From a candidate division KSB1 bacterium (GTDB taxonomy: Bacteria; Zhuqueibacterota; Zhuqueibacteria; Thermofontimicrobiales; Thermofontimicrobiaceae): a stretch of 64,000 bases of DNA. The notes below the pieces were generated by a model that was given only the letters and a program-made list of their open reading frames with translations, did no database searches and was not told where the DNA came from. The position numbers and the translations under genes were made by a program. Every line of letters starts with the position of its first letter. Within the stretch, counting starts at the first letter, position 1. Shown here piece by piece: positions 7,604 through 16,590 of the stretch. The DNA lies in NCBI GenBank assembly GCA_034506395.1, contig JAPDPQ010000012.1:1-64000 (forward strand). Reading direction: 5' to 3'.

Positions 7604-8608
7604 TCAGCTTGAATTTCTGACGACCAGTTCCACAGGCACCAGAATTTTTCCCAGGCTTTTTTTGTGAGATGAGATCAGATCGACCAAATTTTTAACCGCC
7701 AGAGCGCCCATGTCCTCTTTATTCACCCTGATCGTCGTCAATTGCGGGTCCATTTGCCAAGAGACATCCACATCGTCAAATCCGACTAGAGCGACCTGAT
7801 CTGGCACTCTAATGCCTTTTTCTTTTAGACATTTCATGCAGCCGAATGCCATAGCGTCGTTCGCTGCAAAAACAGCGGTAAAAGACGCCTTCCGCTTTCG
7901 CAGCTTGCACATGGCGCTATAGCCGTTTTTATCGCCTGGATAGTCTTCGTCAACCACGGCCAAATTTTCGTTGAACGGAATACTGGCTTCTTCAAGGGCT
8001 TGCTTGTAGCCTAAAAATCTATCTTGAATGCTAGGATGCGAGATGTCGCCGCCGATAAAAGCAATTTGCCGATGCCCTTTGTCGATCAGATGTTTCACTG
8101 CCTGCTTGGCGCCGAAGGTGTTGTCGATCAAAACCGCTGGATAGTTGCCATTGGCTGGAAAATAATCGATAAAGATCAGCGGCAAGTCCATTTGCTCGAC
8201 ATAGGAAATCAATCCGTCGGGGACTCTGCCTGCTAAAATCACGCCATCAACATTTCGTTCCAGAAGAAATCGGGGGATGCATTTTCGATGAAAATCCTGT
8301 TCAACCGTGGTGAGCAGAATGTAATAATTATGTTTGCGAGCTTCGAATTCGGAGCCTAAGAAGATCTTGGTATAGAAAGGTTCGGCACGGGAGAAATGAT
8401 CGCTGGTGAGAATGAAGCCGATGTTGCCGCTTTTTTTAGAAGCCAGGCCCTGTGCCGATCGTTGCGGGTGATAGTCGAGTTCCTTGATCGCTTGCTGAAC
8501 CCTTTTGGCGGTCTCTTCTGAGACGTTCTTTTTGCGATTCAGCACCAGCGAAACCGTCGAGAGCGACACCCCCGCTCTTTGGGCCACATCTTTGATGGTT
8601 GGATTCAT
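7604..8608 (-). CDS. LacI/GalR-family transcriptional regulator
   Basis: A 334-residue regulator of standard family length. The N-terminal helix-turn-helix (residues 3-24) reads TIKDVAQRAGVSLSTVSLVL, with the family VSxSTVSxVLN core; Leu replaces the usual Arg after TVS. A hinge helix follows (about 48-62, SAQGLASKKSGNIG), then a periplasmic-binding-protein-like effector domain (QAVKHLIDKGHRQIAFIGG, ANDAMAFGCMKCL, VGFDDVDVSWQMDPQLTTI). The effector is probably a sugar or related metabolite. The gene has its own strong promoter and two palindromes upstream, so autoregulation is likely. No sugar catabolic operon adjoins it; the nearest possible targets are the CBM-like gene and the TonB receptor downstream. 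Confidence 0.93.
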   Translation of the reverse strand: MNPTIKDVAQRAGVSLSTVSLVLNRKKNVSEETAKRVQQAIKELDYHPQRSAQGLASKKSGNIGFILTSDHFSRAEPFYTKIFLGSEFEARKHNYYILLTTVEQDFHRKCIPRFLLERNVDGVILAGRVPDGLISYVEQMDLPLIFIDYFPANGNYPAVLIDNTFGAKQAVKHLIDKGHRQIAFIGGDISHPSIQDRFLGYKQALEEASIPFNENLAVVDEDYPGDKNGYSAMCKLRKRKASFTAVFAANDAMAFGCMKCLKEKGIRVPDQVALVGFDDVDVSWQMDPQLTTIRVNKEDMGALAVKNLVDLISSHKKSLGKILVPVELVVRNSS

Positions 8609-8615
8609 AAAATTT

Positions 8616-8631
8616 ATCGAAACGTTTCGAT
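8616..8631. promoter_or_regulatory. Proximal operator of the LacI-type regulator
   Basis: ATCGAAACGTTTCGAT is a perfect 16-bp palindrome with the central CG typical of LacI-family operators. It begins 8 bases upstream of the start codon, at the place of the ribosome site, where a bound repressor would block elongation or initiation. Autoregulation is inferred. Confidence 0.7.
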
Positions 8632-8774
8632 GAAATTTTAAATTGAACCACTTTTATTTTATGATTGCTTTGAAGATTGGCCTAAAATTTATATGACCAA
8701 TCTTTTGAAATTCATTAAATAATCTCTATTATTGTGGTGACGATAAAATGTGGGAATCCAACTAAAACTTTATT

Positions 8775-8784
8775 AAAGCGCTTT
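8775..8784. promoter_or_regulatory. Distal LacI-type operator at the transcription start
   Basis: AAAGCGCTTT is a perfect palindrome of the LacI-operator type (AAANCGNTTT form), placed 3 bases downstream of the -10 box at 8787-8792, so over the expected start point. Together with the site at 8616-8631 it gives two operators about 155 bp apart. Confidence 0.55.
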
Positions 8785-8786
8785 GA

Positions 8787-8815
8787 AATATAACAAAAAA
8801 AATATGGTTTGTCAA
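8787..8815 (-). promoter_or_regulatory. Promoter of the LacI-type regulator gene
   Basis: On the minus strand, TTGACA (8810-8815) and TATATT (8787-8792) are separated by exactly 17 bases, a near-perfect sigma-70 promoter. The expected start point is near 8780, giving a leader of about 170 bases. The remainder of the gene-free stretch 8641-8982 is AT-rich. It contains an inverted repeat AAGATTGG/CCAATCTT (8673-8680 and 8697-8704) and one doubtful 35-codon frame. Confidence 0.75.
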
Positions 8816-8982
8816 GTCTTTTTTTAAAAATCTTGCAAAGCATCATGGATCAATTTAAAATCATTCCACATGCTCTCAATGATCAGTATATGAGATTGGA
8901 TGAGCTAGGAACTGGATTTGATGAACTCTTGAAATCGGATGATCGATTTTAAATGCTGACGGTTTAGCAGAGAAAAAGGGGA

Positions 8983-10047
8983 TTAAAGCTTCGCCAGGTG
9001 GTGGATCAATTGAACCACTTTTATCGGATCATGATATCTTTTCACCCACTCCCGTCCTTCACGTCCTTTCTGAATTCGAAGCGGTTTATCCTGAATCAAT
9101 GAGATCAATTGTGCTTTCAAATTTTTTTCGTCAATCACAATGAACGGGTGATCGGGATAGTGCTTCTCGAAACCAGGCGCCAAACACGAGCAAGTGGCGA
9201 TGCCCATGGCCAGCGCCTCCAATGAATTAATGCCATAACCGAGATCGCCGATCTGGTCAATGAAGATGTGGCATTCAGCCTTGCGTCTGATTGCTTCCTG
9301 ATAAGGCAGATTTTCGATCAGGATTAGTTGGACGGGAAATTCTTTTTCCAATTCCTGGACTATCGGGATGATCACATCGCTGCCCTTGGCCGCCCGATGG
9401 GTGGGCGCATGGCCGATCCGAATGATCGTTTCCTCTCGATGAACAATGGGCTGAAAGCGGCTGGCATCGAATGGGAACGGAATGTGGTGGATCTTGGGAT
9501 GGAGCTGCAAATGATCGAACTCAACGGTCACATTTAAATCCGATATGGCGTCGATGGGTGGGATCACACCCCGCACTCGCAGATCGCTGCCCGCATAACA
9601 GCAGATGATCTTTTTGCCCAGTTGCTTCCATCGAATGACATCACGGCCATTACGGAAGAATCCGACCCCGCCATCGAGCTGAATCACGTCGAACTGATCG
9701 AGCTGAAATTGCTGATAGGCTTTTTTGATAATTGGCTGCCAGATCGCTTCCCGAAGTTTGATGAAAAATTTTTCGACAGGATTGGGACGCCAGGTAGGGG
9801 GGAGGCTGGTCAATTCAGGCTTGATGTTTGTCACTGTCACTCGAGACTTGCCACCAATCAACCTTTTAAAAGACGTAAAACCTTTGAAATTTAACAAGGG
9901 GAGATTCAGACAAATATCCTCTGGAAAACCTCGTGGGTGTTTGGCGAAGGTCATGAGTCGGCTTTCATGACCCAATTTCCGTTCCGCCAGCACAAACGTC
10001 ATGGGCACGTTGGCGATGTTGAAAGGAGCGATGTGCAGGATTTTCAT
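8983..10047 (-). CDS. Glycosyltransferase, GT4-like (GT-B fold)
   Basis: A 354-residue cytoplasmic enzyme that probably transfers a sugar from a nucleotide donor. It opens with MKILHIAPFNIANVP, the first Rossmann strand of a GT-B fold. The C-terminal half contains RIGHAPTHRAAKGSD (donor-binding region after the linker) and GYGINSLEALAMGIAT, which corresponds to the EX7E-like donor motif of GT4 enzymes. The ending VKRYHDPIKVVQLIHHL is the usual C-terminal helix. The residues between (ICCYAGSDLRVRG, VIQLDGG) fit the acceptor side. The acceptor and sugar cannot be told. It stands alone with repeats on one side and a 340-bp regulatory stretch on the other. It may act with the FemAB-like gene on a cell-surface polymer. 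Confidence 0.8.
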   Translation of the reverse strand: MKILHIAPFNIANVPMTFVLAERKLGHESRLMTFAKHPRGFPEDICLNLPLLNFKGFTSFKRLIGGKSRVTVTNIKPELTSLPPTWRPNPVEKFFIKLREAIWQPIIKKAYQQFQLDQFDVIQLDGGVGFFRNGRDVIRWKQLGKKIICCYAGSDLRVRGVIPPIDAISDLNVTVEFDHLQLHPKIHHIPFPFDASRFQPIVHREETIIRIGHAPTHRAAKGSDVIIPIVQELEKEFPVQLILIENLPYQEAIRRKAECHIFIDQIGDLGYGINSLEALAMGIATCSCLAPGFEKHYPDHPFIVIDEKNLKAQLISLIQDKPLRIQKGREGREWVKRYHDPIKVVQLIHHLAKL

Positions 10048-10156
10048 TTTCGTTCTGAAAAAGGAATAGTGGAATGATGAAATATTGGAATAATGGAAAA
10101 TTGATTCTAGTATTATTTAGTGTCTGGGCGAAAACTCATAAGTTTAGAATTCAGTC

Positions 10157-10236
10157 GTCATTGCGAGGAGCGGAGCGACGAAGCAATCTCTTGTTTGTTA
10201 AAGAGATTGCTTCGGCAAAAAACGCCTCGCAATGAC
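10157..10236. repeat. 80-bp hairpin element (GTCATTGCGAGG family)
   Basis: The ends are GTCATTGCGAGG and CCTCGCAATGAC, and the centre pairs GAAGCAATCTCTT with AAGAGATTGCTTC around an 8-base loop. The element is therefore one long imperfect palindrome. This type (GCGAGGAGCGGAGCGACGAAGCAATC) is familiar as a dispersed non-coding repeat in many bacterial genomes. It is probably a non-autonomous mobile element. Confidence 0.85.
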
Positions 10237-10299
10237 TGGTAAATCGCAAATCAGGTAGTTTTTGCTCAAGCACTACTTAGTCATATTAAACTGAGTTGT

Positions 10300-10382
10300 G
10301 TCATTCCGAACGGAGTGAGGAATCTGAATATTTTAAGATTGGTTGGCTAAATAAACAGATTTCTCGCTACGCTCGAAATGAC
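10300..10382. repeat. 83-bp hairpin element (GTCATTCCGAACGGAGTGAGGAATC family)
   Basis: The ends GTCATTCCGA... and ...TCGAAATGAC are imperfect inverted repeats, and the inner arms GAGGAATCTG and CAGATTTCTC also pair. It is a second dispersed hairpin family, again coding for nothing, and lies 64 bases from the first. Confidence 0.8.
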
Positions 10383-10492
10383 ATATTCACTCGGTCGGCC
10401 AAATTTAGCCCATAACTCCAGCACTCCATCACTCCAATATTCCACTATTCCCCGATGTTTTCAAGGTTCTCAGCAAGCTCGATTATAAAAAT

Positions 10493-11464
10493 CTAATCAA
10501 AATACTTCAGCAGCGTATCCCGAAAGATCCCTTGGGCTCCGAAGCTCTCTTTGAAGCGGCCCAGGCCCCAGTTGGGATCCATATTCACGGTAAAAATCCC
10601 GAAATCGAGATAGCCATACTTTTCTCGAATCGCCCATTTGATGATCTCGAAAAACAGGCAATTGACGCCACGGTATTGCTGCATGTCTTCGTTGTGGCTG
10701 ATGTAAAATGCCAACACCACCCGCTGATTGGTGATGAACATGACCACGCCCGCCACCATCTGCTGCTCCACGAAGGCGCCGAACAATCGGATGCGCTCTG
10801 GGAAAATCTTCTTCAGCAGCAATAGCTCATCCAACGTGTGCGTGGGCGTGACGTTATGGCGCATTTTCAGGTTGCGTTTTAAAATTTGATAAAAGGTCTC
10901 ATACTCTTCACATTCTCTCACCACCACGCCCAATTTCACCCCACGCCTGACCGCCCGTCGGGATTCTGGGGAGAAGGTGTACAGCACCTCATTTTCGCCG
11001 AAGGTGAGAGGGATAACGCTGGAGATCTCCCGCTTGCGATAGCCGAAGCCGTTTTTGACCAGCGCAAAATCCACGTAATGGCTGGGGCGATGGTAATAGA
11101 TGATCGGCGGCGGCGTCATCTCCACGCCTTGGAATTGGTGGTCCTGAGCATAGCGGATCAATGCCTCGACGATCTCGAACGTGTCTTTGATCCCCACATC
11201 AAATTTGGAGACCAGTCCGCCGTAGGAGGCACCTCGATGGGACGTGAGGATACGGCGATGCTGTTCATAGCGCACCGTCGCAGGAAATAGTGCCACCACC
11301 CGCTTCTCCTTTTTGAAAATCAGCGAATGATCTTCAAAACGGTCGGGCGGATGATAGCTCAGAAAGCGACGGGTGTGAAAGATGGTGCCGTTATTGGCGG
11401 CCCAGACGAAATTGTCCCACTCCTCGGCAAAGGAGGGGTGATAAGGTTCAACGTAAATCGGCAT
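10493..11464 (-). CDS. FemAB/GNAT-like acyltransferase
   Basis: A 323-residue cytoplasmic protein of the FemAB-related, BioF2-like acetyltransferase group (Acetyltransf_6 type), which have a double GNAT fold and attach acyl or aminoacyl groups to cell-wall or surface molecules. Supporting features are the N-terminal WDNFVWAANNGTIFHTRRFL (family opening: W..fv..a..gt.fht..wl), SPESRRAVRRGVKLGVVVRE, LFGAFVEQQMVAGVVMFI and YLDFGIFTVNMDPNWGLGRF near the end. It lies next to a glycosyltransferase in the same direction but 445 bp away, with repeats between. A role in modifying a surface glycan or peptidoglycan is inferred. The specific substrate is unknown. Confidence 0.75.
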   Translation of the reverse strand: MPIYVEPYHPSFAEEWDNFVWAANNGTIFHTRRFLSYHPPDRFEDHSLIFKKEKRVVALFPATVRYEQHRRILTSHRGASYGGLVSKFDVGIKDTFEIVEALIRYAQDHQFQGVEMTPPPIIYYHRPSHYVDFALVKNGFGYRKREISSVIPLTFGENEVLYTFSPESRRAVRRGVKLGVVVRECEEYETFYQILKRNLKMRHNVTPTHTLDELLLLKKIFPERIRLFGAFVEQQMVAGVVMFITNQRVVLAFYISHNEDMQQYRGVNCLFFEIIKWAIREKYGYLDFGIFTVNMDPNWGLGRFKESFGAQGIFRDTLLKYFD

Positions 11465-11479
11465 AGGATATTAATTTTT

Positions 11480-11820
11480 CCCCACGGATGGTAGAACTAC
11501 CACGGATGAAAATTTTATAAATTATTAGTGGTGATTCTATCAAAAGCTGAAAGTTATTCTGATTTCTCCCCACGGATGATAGAACTACCACGGATGAAAA
11601 TTTTATAAATTATTTGTGGTGATTCTATCAAAAGCTGAGAGCTATTCTGATTTTTTCCCACGGATGATAGAACTACCACGGATGAAAATGATATAAAATT
11701 ATCTGTGGTCGTGCTATCATGCGTTGCGAATCCTTATGGTTTTCCCCACGGATGATAGAGTCGCTAGGGATAAAATTAGCTATCAAATTATCCGTGGTTG
11801 TTATATCATCCGTGGGAAAT
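11480..11820. repeat. Tandem array of four 88-bp units, each an inverted repeat
   Basis: CCCCACGGATGATAG recurs at 11480, 11568, about 11656 and 11744, exactly 88 bp apart. Within a unit TGATAGAACTACCAC is followed about 30 bases later by GTGGTGATTCTATCA, so each unit can fold on itself. The first two units are almost identical, and the third and fourth diverge progressively. The array ends with ATCCGTGGGAAA, the inverted form of the unit start. It fills the space between the FemAB-like gene and the end of argF and codes for nothing. Confidence 0.85.
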
Positions 11821-11850
11821 TTTGATGCAATCAAGGCGACGAGATAAAAT

Positions 11851-12762
11851 CTATTTCATCAATTTCACCATGATCGCCTTTTGCACATGCATGCGATTTT
11901 CTGCCTCATCGAAGACGATCGAATTCGGGCTTTCGATCACGCCATCGGTGACCTCTTCGTTGCGATGAGCGGGCAGACAGTGCATAAAGTACGTGTCAGG
12001 TCGGGCGGATTTCATCAATTGCTCATTAACCTGGAACGGCCGAAAGATCTTTTTCCGTTGCTCTGCCTCGGCCTCCTGGCCCATGCTAGCCCAAACGTCA
12101 GTATACACCACATCGGCATTTTTTACCGCTTCATGCGGATTCCGATGGATGGTGATCTCGCTGATGCCAGTTTTTCGGGCATTGGCTAAAATTTGTGGGT
12201 TAGGATCGTACCCTTCTGGCACCGCCAGCGCCAACTTCATGGGCACTCGAGAGGCAAAATTGATCCATGAATTCGCCACATTATTGCCATCGCCGATAAA
12301 GGCGACTTTCAAATTATCCAGCGTCTTCCGATGTTCTAAAATGGTAAAGGCATCGGCCATGATCTGGCACGGATGCAAGAGATCGGTCAGCCCGTTGATC
12401 ACAGGGACAGTGGCGTATTGCGCCAGTTCAACGATATCCTGATGGCCGAATAGCCGTGCCATAATGCCATCGTTGTAGCGAGATAAAACACGGGCGACAT
12501 CCTTCACTGCCTCTCGGGTGCCAACGCCGATATCATTCGGACCCAAATAGAGTGCATGTCCGCCCAATTGAAACATGCCCACTTCGAACGAAATTCGTGT
12601 CCGTGCTGAAGGCTTGGCAAAGACCATGGCCAGCGTCTTGCCTTTCAACAGATGATGCGGTTCGCCCCGTTTGGTCTTCTCTTTTAACTCTTTGGTCAGA
12701 TCGAAAATCTCAAAAATCTCATCTTTGGTCAATTCTGCAATGGAAAGAAAATGTTTGGTCAC
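11851..12762 (-). CDS. argF: Ornithine carbamoyltransferase
   Basis: A 303-residue enzyme that makes citrulline from ornithine and carbamoyl phosphate in arginine synthesis, in the cytoplasm, normally as a trimer. The carbamoyl-phosphate loop reads KPSARTRISFE (STRT-type, with Ser-Ala for Ser-Thr). LLHPCQIMAD gives the HPxQ motif, and FMHCLPAHRNEEVTD gives the ornithine-binding HCLP. Length is normal. The start is GTG with a strong GAGGAGGTAA ribosome site five bases before it. It is the last gene of the minus-strand block after hslU and no other arginine gene is in the window. A catabolic ArcB role cannot be excluded, but no arcA or arcC adjoins it. Confidence 0.95.
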   Translation of the reverse strand: MTKHFLSIAELTKDEIFEIFDLTKELKEKTKRGEPHHLLKGKTLAMVFAKPSARTRISFEVGMFQLGGHALYLGPNDIGVGTREAVKDVARVLSRYNDGIMARLFGHQDIVELAQYATVPVINGLTDLLHPCQIMADAFTILEHRKTLDNLKVAFIGDGNNVANSWINFASRVPMKLALAVPEGYDPNPQILANARKTGISEITIHRNPHEAVKNADVVYTDVWASMGQEAEAEQRKKIFRPFQVNEQLMKSARPDTYFMHCLPAHRNEEVTDGVIESPNSIVFDEAENRMHVQKAIMVKLMK

Positions 12763-12863
12763 AGTTACCTCCTCATCTCAAGATGCTTAACCTATGATGC
12801 TTTAATTAAAGATCGAAAAATATAAAACCAATAAAGCTCAAGCCAACATACAGTAATTAAATA

Positions 12864-12918
12864 TGGGGACATGCTTGCGAGGTAATCACAGAAGCCTTGG
12901 GTTTGCTGCGTGTCCCCA
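12864..12918. terminator. Long-loop inverted repeat between hslU and argF
   Basis: TGGGGACA (12864-12871) and TGTCCCCA (12911-12918) form an 8-bp stem with a 39-base loop, extended imperfectly by TGC/GCG. It lies 31 bases past the hslU stop. There is no T-run, so termination is doubtful; it may be another dispersed repeat. A single GGGGACAG arm also occurs near 63258. Confidence 0.3.
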
Positions 12919-12948
12919 ATCATGATTTCTTAACGATTGAATAATCTG

Positions 12949-14313
12949 TCACAAAATATAACGACTCAGATCCTCATCCTCAACGATGTCTTTTAGTTTC
13001 TCGCGCACTTTTTTGTCGGTGATTGTGATTTTTTTAATTTTTGTATCTGGGACCTCAAACAAAATATCCTCCAATAGGGTGGTGAGAATCGTATGGAGAC
13101 GGCGTGCGCCAATATTTTCAGCCCGTTCATTCACTTCTGTGGCGATTTTAGCGATCTCCCAGATCGCTTCTTCAGTGAATTCTAACTTGACCCCTTCGGT
13201 GCTCAGCATGGCTGTGTATTGTTTGATGAGAGCATTTTCGGGCTCGGTGAGGATCCGAACAAAGTCCTCGGTGGTGAGGCTATCTAGTTCCACGCGGATT
13301 GGGAATCGGCCTTGAAGCTCTGGGATCAGGTCCGATGGCTTGGAAACGTGAAACGCACCGGAAGCGATAAATAGAATGTGATCGGATTTTACCATGCCGT
13401 ATTTGGTTAGGACATTGGTGCCTTCAACGACTGGGAGGAGGTCACGCTGAACCCCCTCTCGCGAAACATCAGGACCATGTCCCGAATCTTCCCCAGCAAT
13501 TTTGTCGATTTCATCCAGAAAAACGATACCAGAATTTTCCACCCTGTGGATCGCTTCTCGGATGACCTCTTCCATATCGATCAGTTTCTGTGCTTCCTCT
13601 TGAGCCAGGTAGCGCATGGCGTCGGGAATTTTCATTCGGCGTTTTTTGATCCGCTTAGGGAACATCGGGCCAAGAAGGTCCTGAATATTCAGTCCCATTT
13701 CTTCAACGCCCATTGGAGAAATGATTTGCATCATCGGGAAATTCTCTGTCTGCACCTCCATCTCTATGGTTCGTTCATCCAATTGGCCGGCGCGGAGCTG
13801 TTGTCTCAATTTCTCGCGGGTGCGATTCCACTTGGCTTTCAGCTCATCGGATTCATCAAGCTGATTTTTGTCCTCGCCCTTCGAGATAGGGGGGAGCAGA
13901 ATGTCGAGCAACCGTTCCTCAGCCAACTGTTCTGCCTTTTCTTCGACCTCGGCAGTCTTTTCACTTCGGACCATAGATACCGCCAAATCCACTAGATCGC
14001 GGATAATGGATTCAACGTCTCGGCCAACATAACCGACCTCTGTGAATTTTGAGGCCTCAACTTTTACGAAAGGTGCATTGGCCAAACGGGCTAGCCGGCG
14101 AGCTATCTCGGTTTTTCCTACCCCAGTTGGGCCAATGAGAATGATATTATTGGGCATGATCTCCTCGCGGAGCTCGTCTTCTACTTGAAGGCGACGCCAG
14201 CGATTTCTCAGGGCGATCGCCACCGATTTCTTCGCGCGATCCTGGCCGATAATATATTTATCCAATTCCTGAACAATTTGCTTGGGTGTTAATTCATGAT
14301 CTTGGTTATCCAT
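12949..14313 (-). CDS. hslU: ATP-dependent protease ATPase subunit HslU (ClpY)
   Basis: A 454-residue AAA+ unfoldase that caps the HslV peptidase and feeds it unfolded proteins. Visible are [20 protein letters not shown], Walker A GPTGVGKT (61-68), the pore loop GYVG (94-97) that grips substrate, Walker B VFLDEID with the inserted I-domain before it, and the conserved tail DEDLSRYIL that inserts into HslV. Length matches the family. It starts 9 bases after hslV, so the two are translated together. No heat-shock element was seen immediately upstream. Confidence 0.97.
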   Translation of the reverse strand: MDNQDHELTPKQIVQELDKYIIGQDRAKKSVAIALRNRWRRLQVEDELREEIMPNNIILIGPTGVGKTEIARRLARLANAPFVKVEASKFTEVGYVGRDVESIIRDLVDLAVSMVRSEKTAEVEEKAEQLAEERLLDILLPPISKGEDKNQLDESDELKAKWNRTREKLRQQLRAGQLDERTIEMEVQTENFPMMQIISPMGVEEMGLNIQDLLGPMFPKRIKKRRMKIPDAMRYLAQEEAQKLIDMEEVIREAIHRVENSGIVFLDEIDKIAGEDSGHGPDVSREGVQRDLLPVVEGTNVLTKYGMVKSDHILFIASGAFHVSKPSDLIPELQGRFPIRVELDSLTTEDFVRILTEPENALIKQYTAMLSTEGVKLEFTEEAIWEIAKIATEVNERAENIGARRLHTILTTLLEDILFEVPDTKIKKITITDKKVREKLKDIVEDEDLSRYIL

Positions 14314-14322
14314 ACGTTTCCT

Positions 14323-14853
14323 TTATAGTTCTTCAATGACGATATTGGTGTTGGTATAGATACAAATAGAGCCCGCAATTTGCATCGCTTCTTGGACAAT
14401 TTCCCTAGCACTGAGTTTGGTGTGTTTGATAAGGGCACGAGCGGCTGCCAGCGCATACGGCCCTCCAGAACCTAAAGCCAAAATACTGTCGTCTGGTTCG
14501 ATCACATCCCCAGTTCCAGAGACCAAGAAGCTATGATTCTTATCCATTACCGCTAATTGAGCTTCCAGCCGGCGCAAATACCGATCGGTACGCCACTCTT
14601 TGGCCAGCTCAACGACAGCCCGGGGCAGGTTGCCTTTGTATTGTTCCAACTTAGCATCGAACTTATCGAACAGAGTTAGCGCATCGGCAGCTGCACCAGC
14701 AAAACCGACCAAAATCGTATCGTCGTACATCTTGCGGATTTTTCGAGCGCTAGTTTTCAAAATCGTGTCCCCGAAGGTCACCTGGCCATCGCCAGCCATG
14801 GCCGCTTTGCCTTTGTGGCGGATCCCAAGAATCGTTGTCGATCGTGTTTTCAT
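14323..14853 (-). CDS. hslV: ATP-dependent protease peptidase subunit HslV (ClpQ)
   Basis: A 176-residue Ntn-hydrolase peptidase that forms the double hexamer core of HslUV. The chosen ATG gives [28 protein letters not shown] just before it supplies a ribosome site. Thr-6, by position before TILG, would be the N-terminal nucleophile after removal of a five-residue propeptide, as known in some other phyla. [50 protein letters not shown] and CIYTN are family motifs. The frame is open further upstream (ATG 14913, with AGGGGGAAA before it), so a longer start is possible but would bury the nucleophile deeper. Confidence 0.95.
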   Translation of the reverse strand: MKTRSTTILGIRHKGKAAMAGDGQVTFGDTILKTSARKIRKMYDDTILVGFAGAAADALTLFDKFDAKLEQYKGNLPRAVVELAKEWRTDRYLRRLEAQLAVMDKNHSFLVSGTGDVIEPDDSILALGSGGPYALAAARALIKHTKLSAREIVQEAMQIAGSICIYTNTNIVIEEL

Positions 14854-14969
14854 TTTGTCCTTTTTCATTTGATAGTTGAGGTAAGCACAGTTAGCTATAA
14901 CACTCATTTCTTGATTTTCCCCCTTTCGATTTGAATCATAGTCATCCTGCGATCGCTGATTTATTTCGA

Positions 14970-16418
14970 TCAAATTTTTCGACGCAGCCGGGAGACCGGG
15001 ATCATCATTTGCTCGCGATATTTGGCTACAGTTCGACGGGCAATATTGAAACCCTCTTGTCTCAGAAGTTGAACGATCTTCTGATCGTTATAAGGCTTTT
15101 TCGGATCCTCTTTTTCAATGATCTCTCGGATTCGATTTTTGATCTCTTTATTCGAAACATCCTCGCCATCATCCCGCTTGATTTTCTCGCTAAAAAAGTG
15201 TTTCAATTCATATACTCCATAATCGGTCTGAACATATTTTCCATTGGTCACGCGGCTAACCGTCGAAATGTCCATCCCAATTTCATCAGCAATATCTTTT
15301 AGGATCATTGGCTTCAAATAATTTGATCCTTTCTCAAAAAAATCGCGTTGGCGCCGAACAATTGCTTCAACGACTTTCAGAATGGTAAGCCGTCGCTGAT
15401 GAATGGAGTTGATCAGCCAGCGGGCAGATTCGAGCCGATTTTTGATAAATTCTTTAGTCTTCTTGGGCGTGTTTTTCTTATCGAGCAACAGCTTTTTATA
15501 GCTATTATTAATACGCAAATGAGGGATATTCCAATCGTTCAGAATGATCTTAAAATCGTCCCCCTCCTTCGTGACAATGACATCTGGGGTAATGCTATTA
15601 TCATAGAGACTGGGATAGCCTTCGCCAGGCTTAGGGTTCAACTTAGTAATGATGTTCAGTATCTCTTTGAACTCCTCCAGACTAATTCCCAATTTTTTAG
15701 CGATTTTCTCGAACCGCTTGTTCTTGAAATCTTCAAAATGATCTCTGATTACAGCAATTGCCAATTCATTTCGTTCTGGCAATTCTTCAAGTTGAATCAA
15801 CAAACACTCTTGCAAGTTTCTTGCTCCGATCCCAGGCGGATCGAATTTCTGAATCACTTTGAGCACCTTTTCGATTTCCTCGACTGTCACATCAAGATTC
15901 TGAGCCATGAGCTCCAGATCATAATTTAAATAGCCCACCTCATTGATATTCCAGATGATGTATTCACCGATCATCCGCTCTTTATCTGAAAGGTCGGTCA
16001 AGTTTAGTTGTTCCAGCAGATGCTCGGGCAGGCTTGTTTGGCTCACCTCAGGCCGCTCGAATGTCTCGGCACTTTCATCCTTCGGCGCCTTGATCTCATA
16101 ATTGTTCTCGTCATTTAAAATCGCGTCCCAATCAATTTCCTCCTGATCCTCCTTAAATTCCTCAATTACTTCCTCTTCGTCTTCGTCGCGATCTTCCTGT
16201 CGATCCAGCTCCTCCAATTTGATCTCTTCGACCAAATCCTGTTCCATTTCTTCCTCTTGCTCCAGGTCCTCTTCGAGCAGCGGATTCTGTTCCAATTCCA
16301 GTTTAATGCGCTGTTCTAAACTGAGGATCGGTAACTGGAGCAATGTCGACAGCAATACCTGTTGGGGCGACTGCTTCATGTAAAGCCCCATTCGCTGTGA
16401 AATATTAACATTCATCAT
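14970..16418 (-). CDS. rpoN: RNA polymerase sigma-54 factor
   Basis: A 482-residue sigma factor that directs RNA polymerase to -24/-12 promoters and needs an AAA+ activator. The Gln/Leu-rich activator-interacting region I is at the N-terminus ([20 protein letters not shown]). An acidic region II follows (about 50-100, many E and D), then the core-binding region ([11 protein letters not shown] onward). The DNA-binding part has a helix-turn-helix ([20 protein letters not shown]) and the RpoN box [10 protein letters not shown] (460-469). Two adjacent ATGs and an upstream GTG (16428-16430) are possible starts; GGAAGG lies 12 bases before the ATG chosen. It lies downstream of lptB, an order seen in many Gram-negative bacteria. 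Confidence 0.96.
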   Translation of the reverse strand: MMNVNISQRMGLYMKQSPQQVLLSTLLQLPILSLEQRIKLELEQNPLLEEDLEQEEEMEQDLVEEIKLEELDRQEDRDEDEEEVIEEFKEDQEEIDWDAILNDENNYEIKAPKDESAETFERPEVSQTSLPEHLLEQLNLTDLSDKERMIGEYIIWNINEVGYLNYDLELMAQNLDVTVEEIEKVLKVIQKFDPPGIGARNLQECLLIQLEELPERNELAIAVIRDHFEDFKNKRFEKIAKKLGISLEEFKEILNIITKLNPKPGEGYPSLYDNSITPDVIVTKEGDDFKIILNDWNIPHLRINNSYKKLLLDKKNTPKKTKEFIKNRLESARWLINSIHQRRLTILKVVEAIVRRQRDFFEKGSNYLKPMILKDIADEIGMDISTVSRVTNGKYVQTDYGVYELKHFFSEKIKRDDGEDVSNKEIKNRIREIIEKEDPKKPYNDQKIVQLLRQEGFNIARRTVAKYREQMMIPVSRLRRKI

Positions 16419-16590
16419 AGCTTTATGCACCCTTCCGCAAACACTTTGTTAGCATTCATTGGTTTTGTGAATAATGAATCGGTTTCACCGATTCAACAGA
16501 GTTCGACCCCACAAAATCCATCCGTCTCCGAGAAAATGTCATGGCCGAAACGTCTTTCTCGCCAAAAACAGCTCTTTGTTAACGATGAAA

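Larger units (their letters stand above)
10063..10451. repeat. Nested repeat region bounded by GGAATAGTGGAAT inverted repeats
   Basis: GGAATAGTGGAAT (10063-10075) and its exact complement ATTCCACTATTCC (10439-10451) bound a 389-bp non-coding stretch. Inside lie two unrelated hairpin elements (10157-10236 and 10300-10382). The arm sequence resembles the arms of the hairpin at 57557-57610, so it is itself a dispersed repeat family. It may be an element into which two others moved. No gene is seen. Confidence 0.65.

Noticed and set aside
8845-8952. 35-codon plus-strand frame (MDQFKIIPHALNDQYMRLDE...) in the intergenic region before the glycosyltransferase
   Set aside because: The peptide looks protein-like, but there is no ribosome site, it is short, and it lies in AT-rich regulatory DNA. 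Conservation in relatives would be needed to accept it.
14854-14973. N-terminally longer HslV starting at TTG 14973 or ATG 14913
   Set aside because: The longer forms would bury the catalytic threonine behind 25-45 residues. The ATG at 14853 has a ribosome site and gives a short propeptide as in known families.
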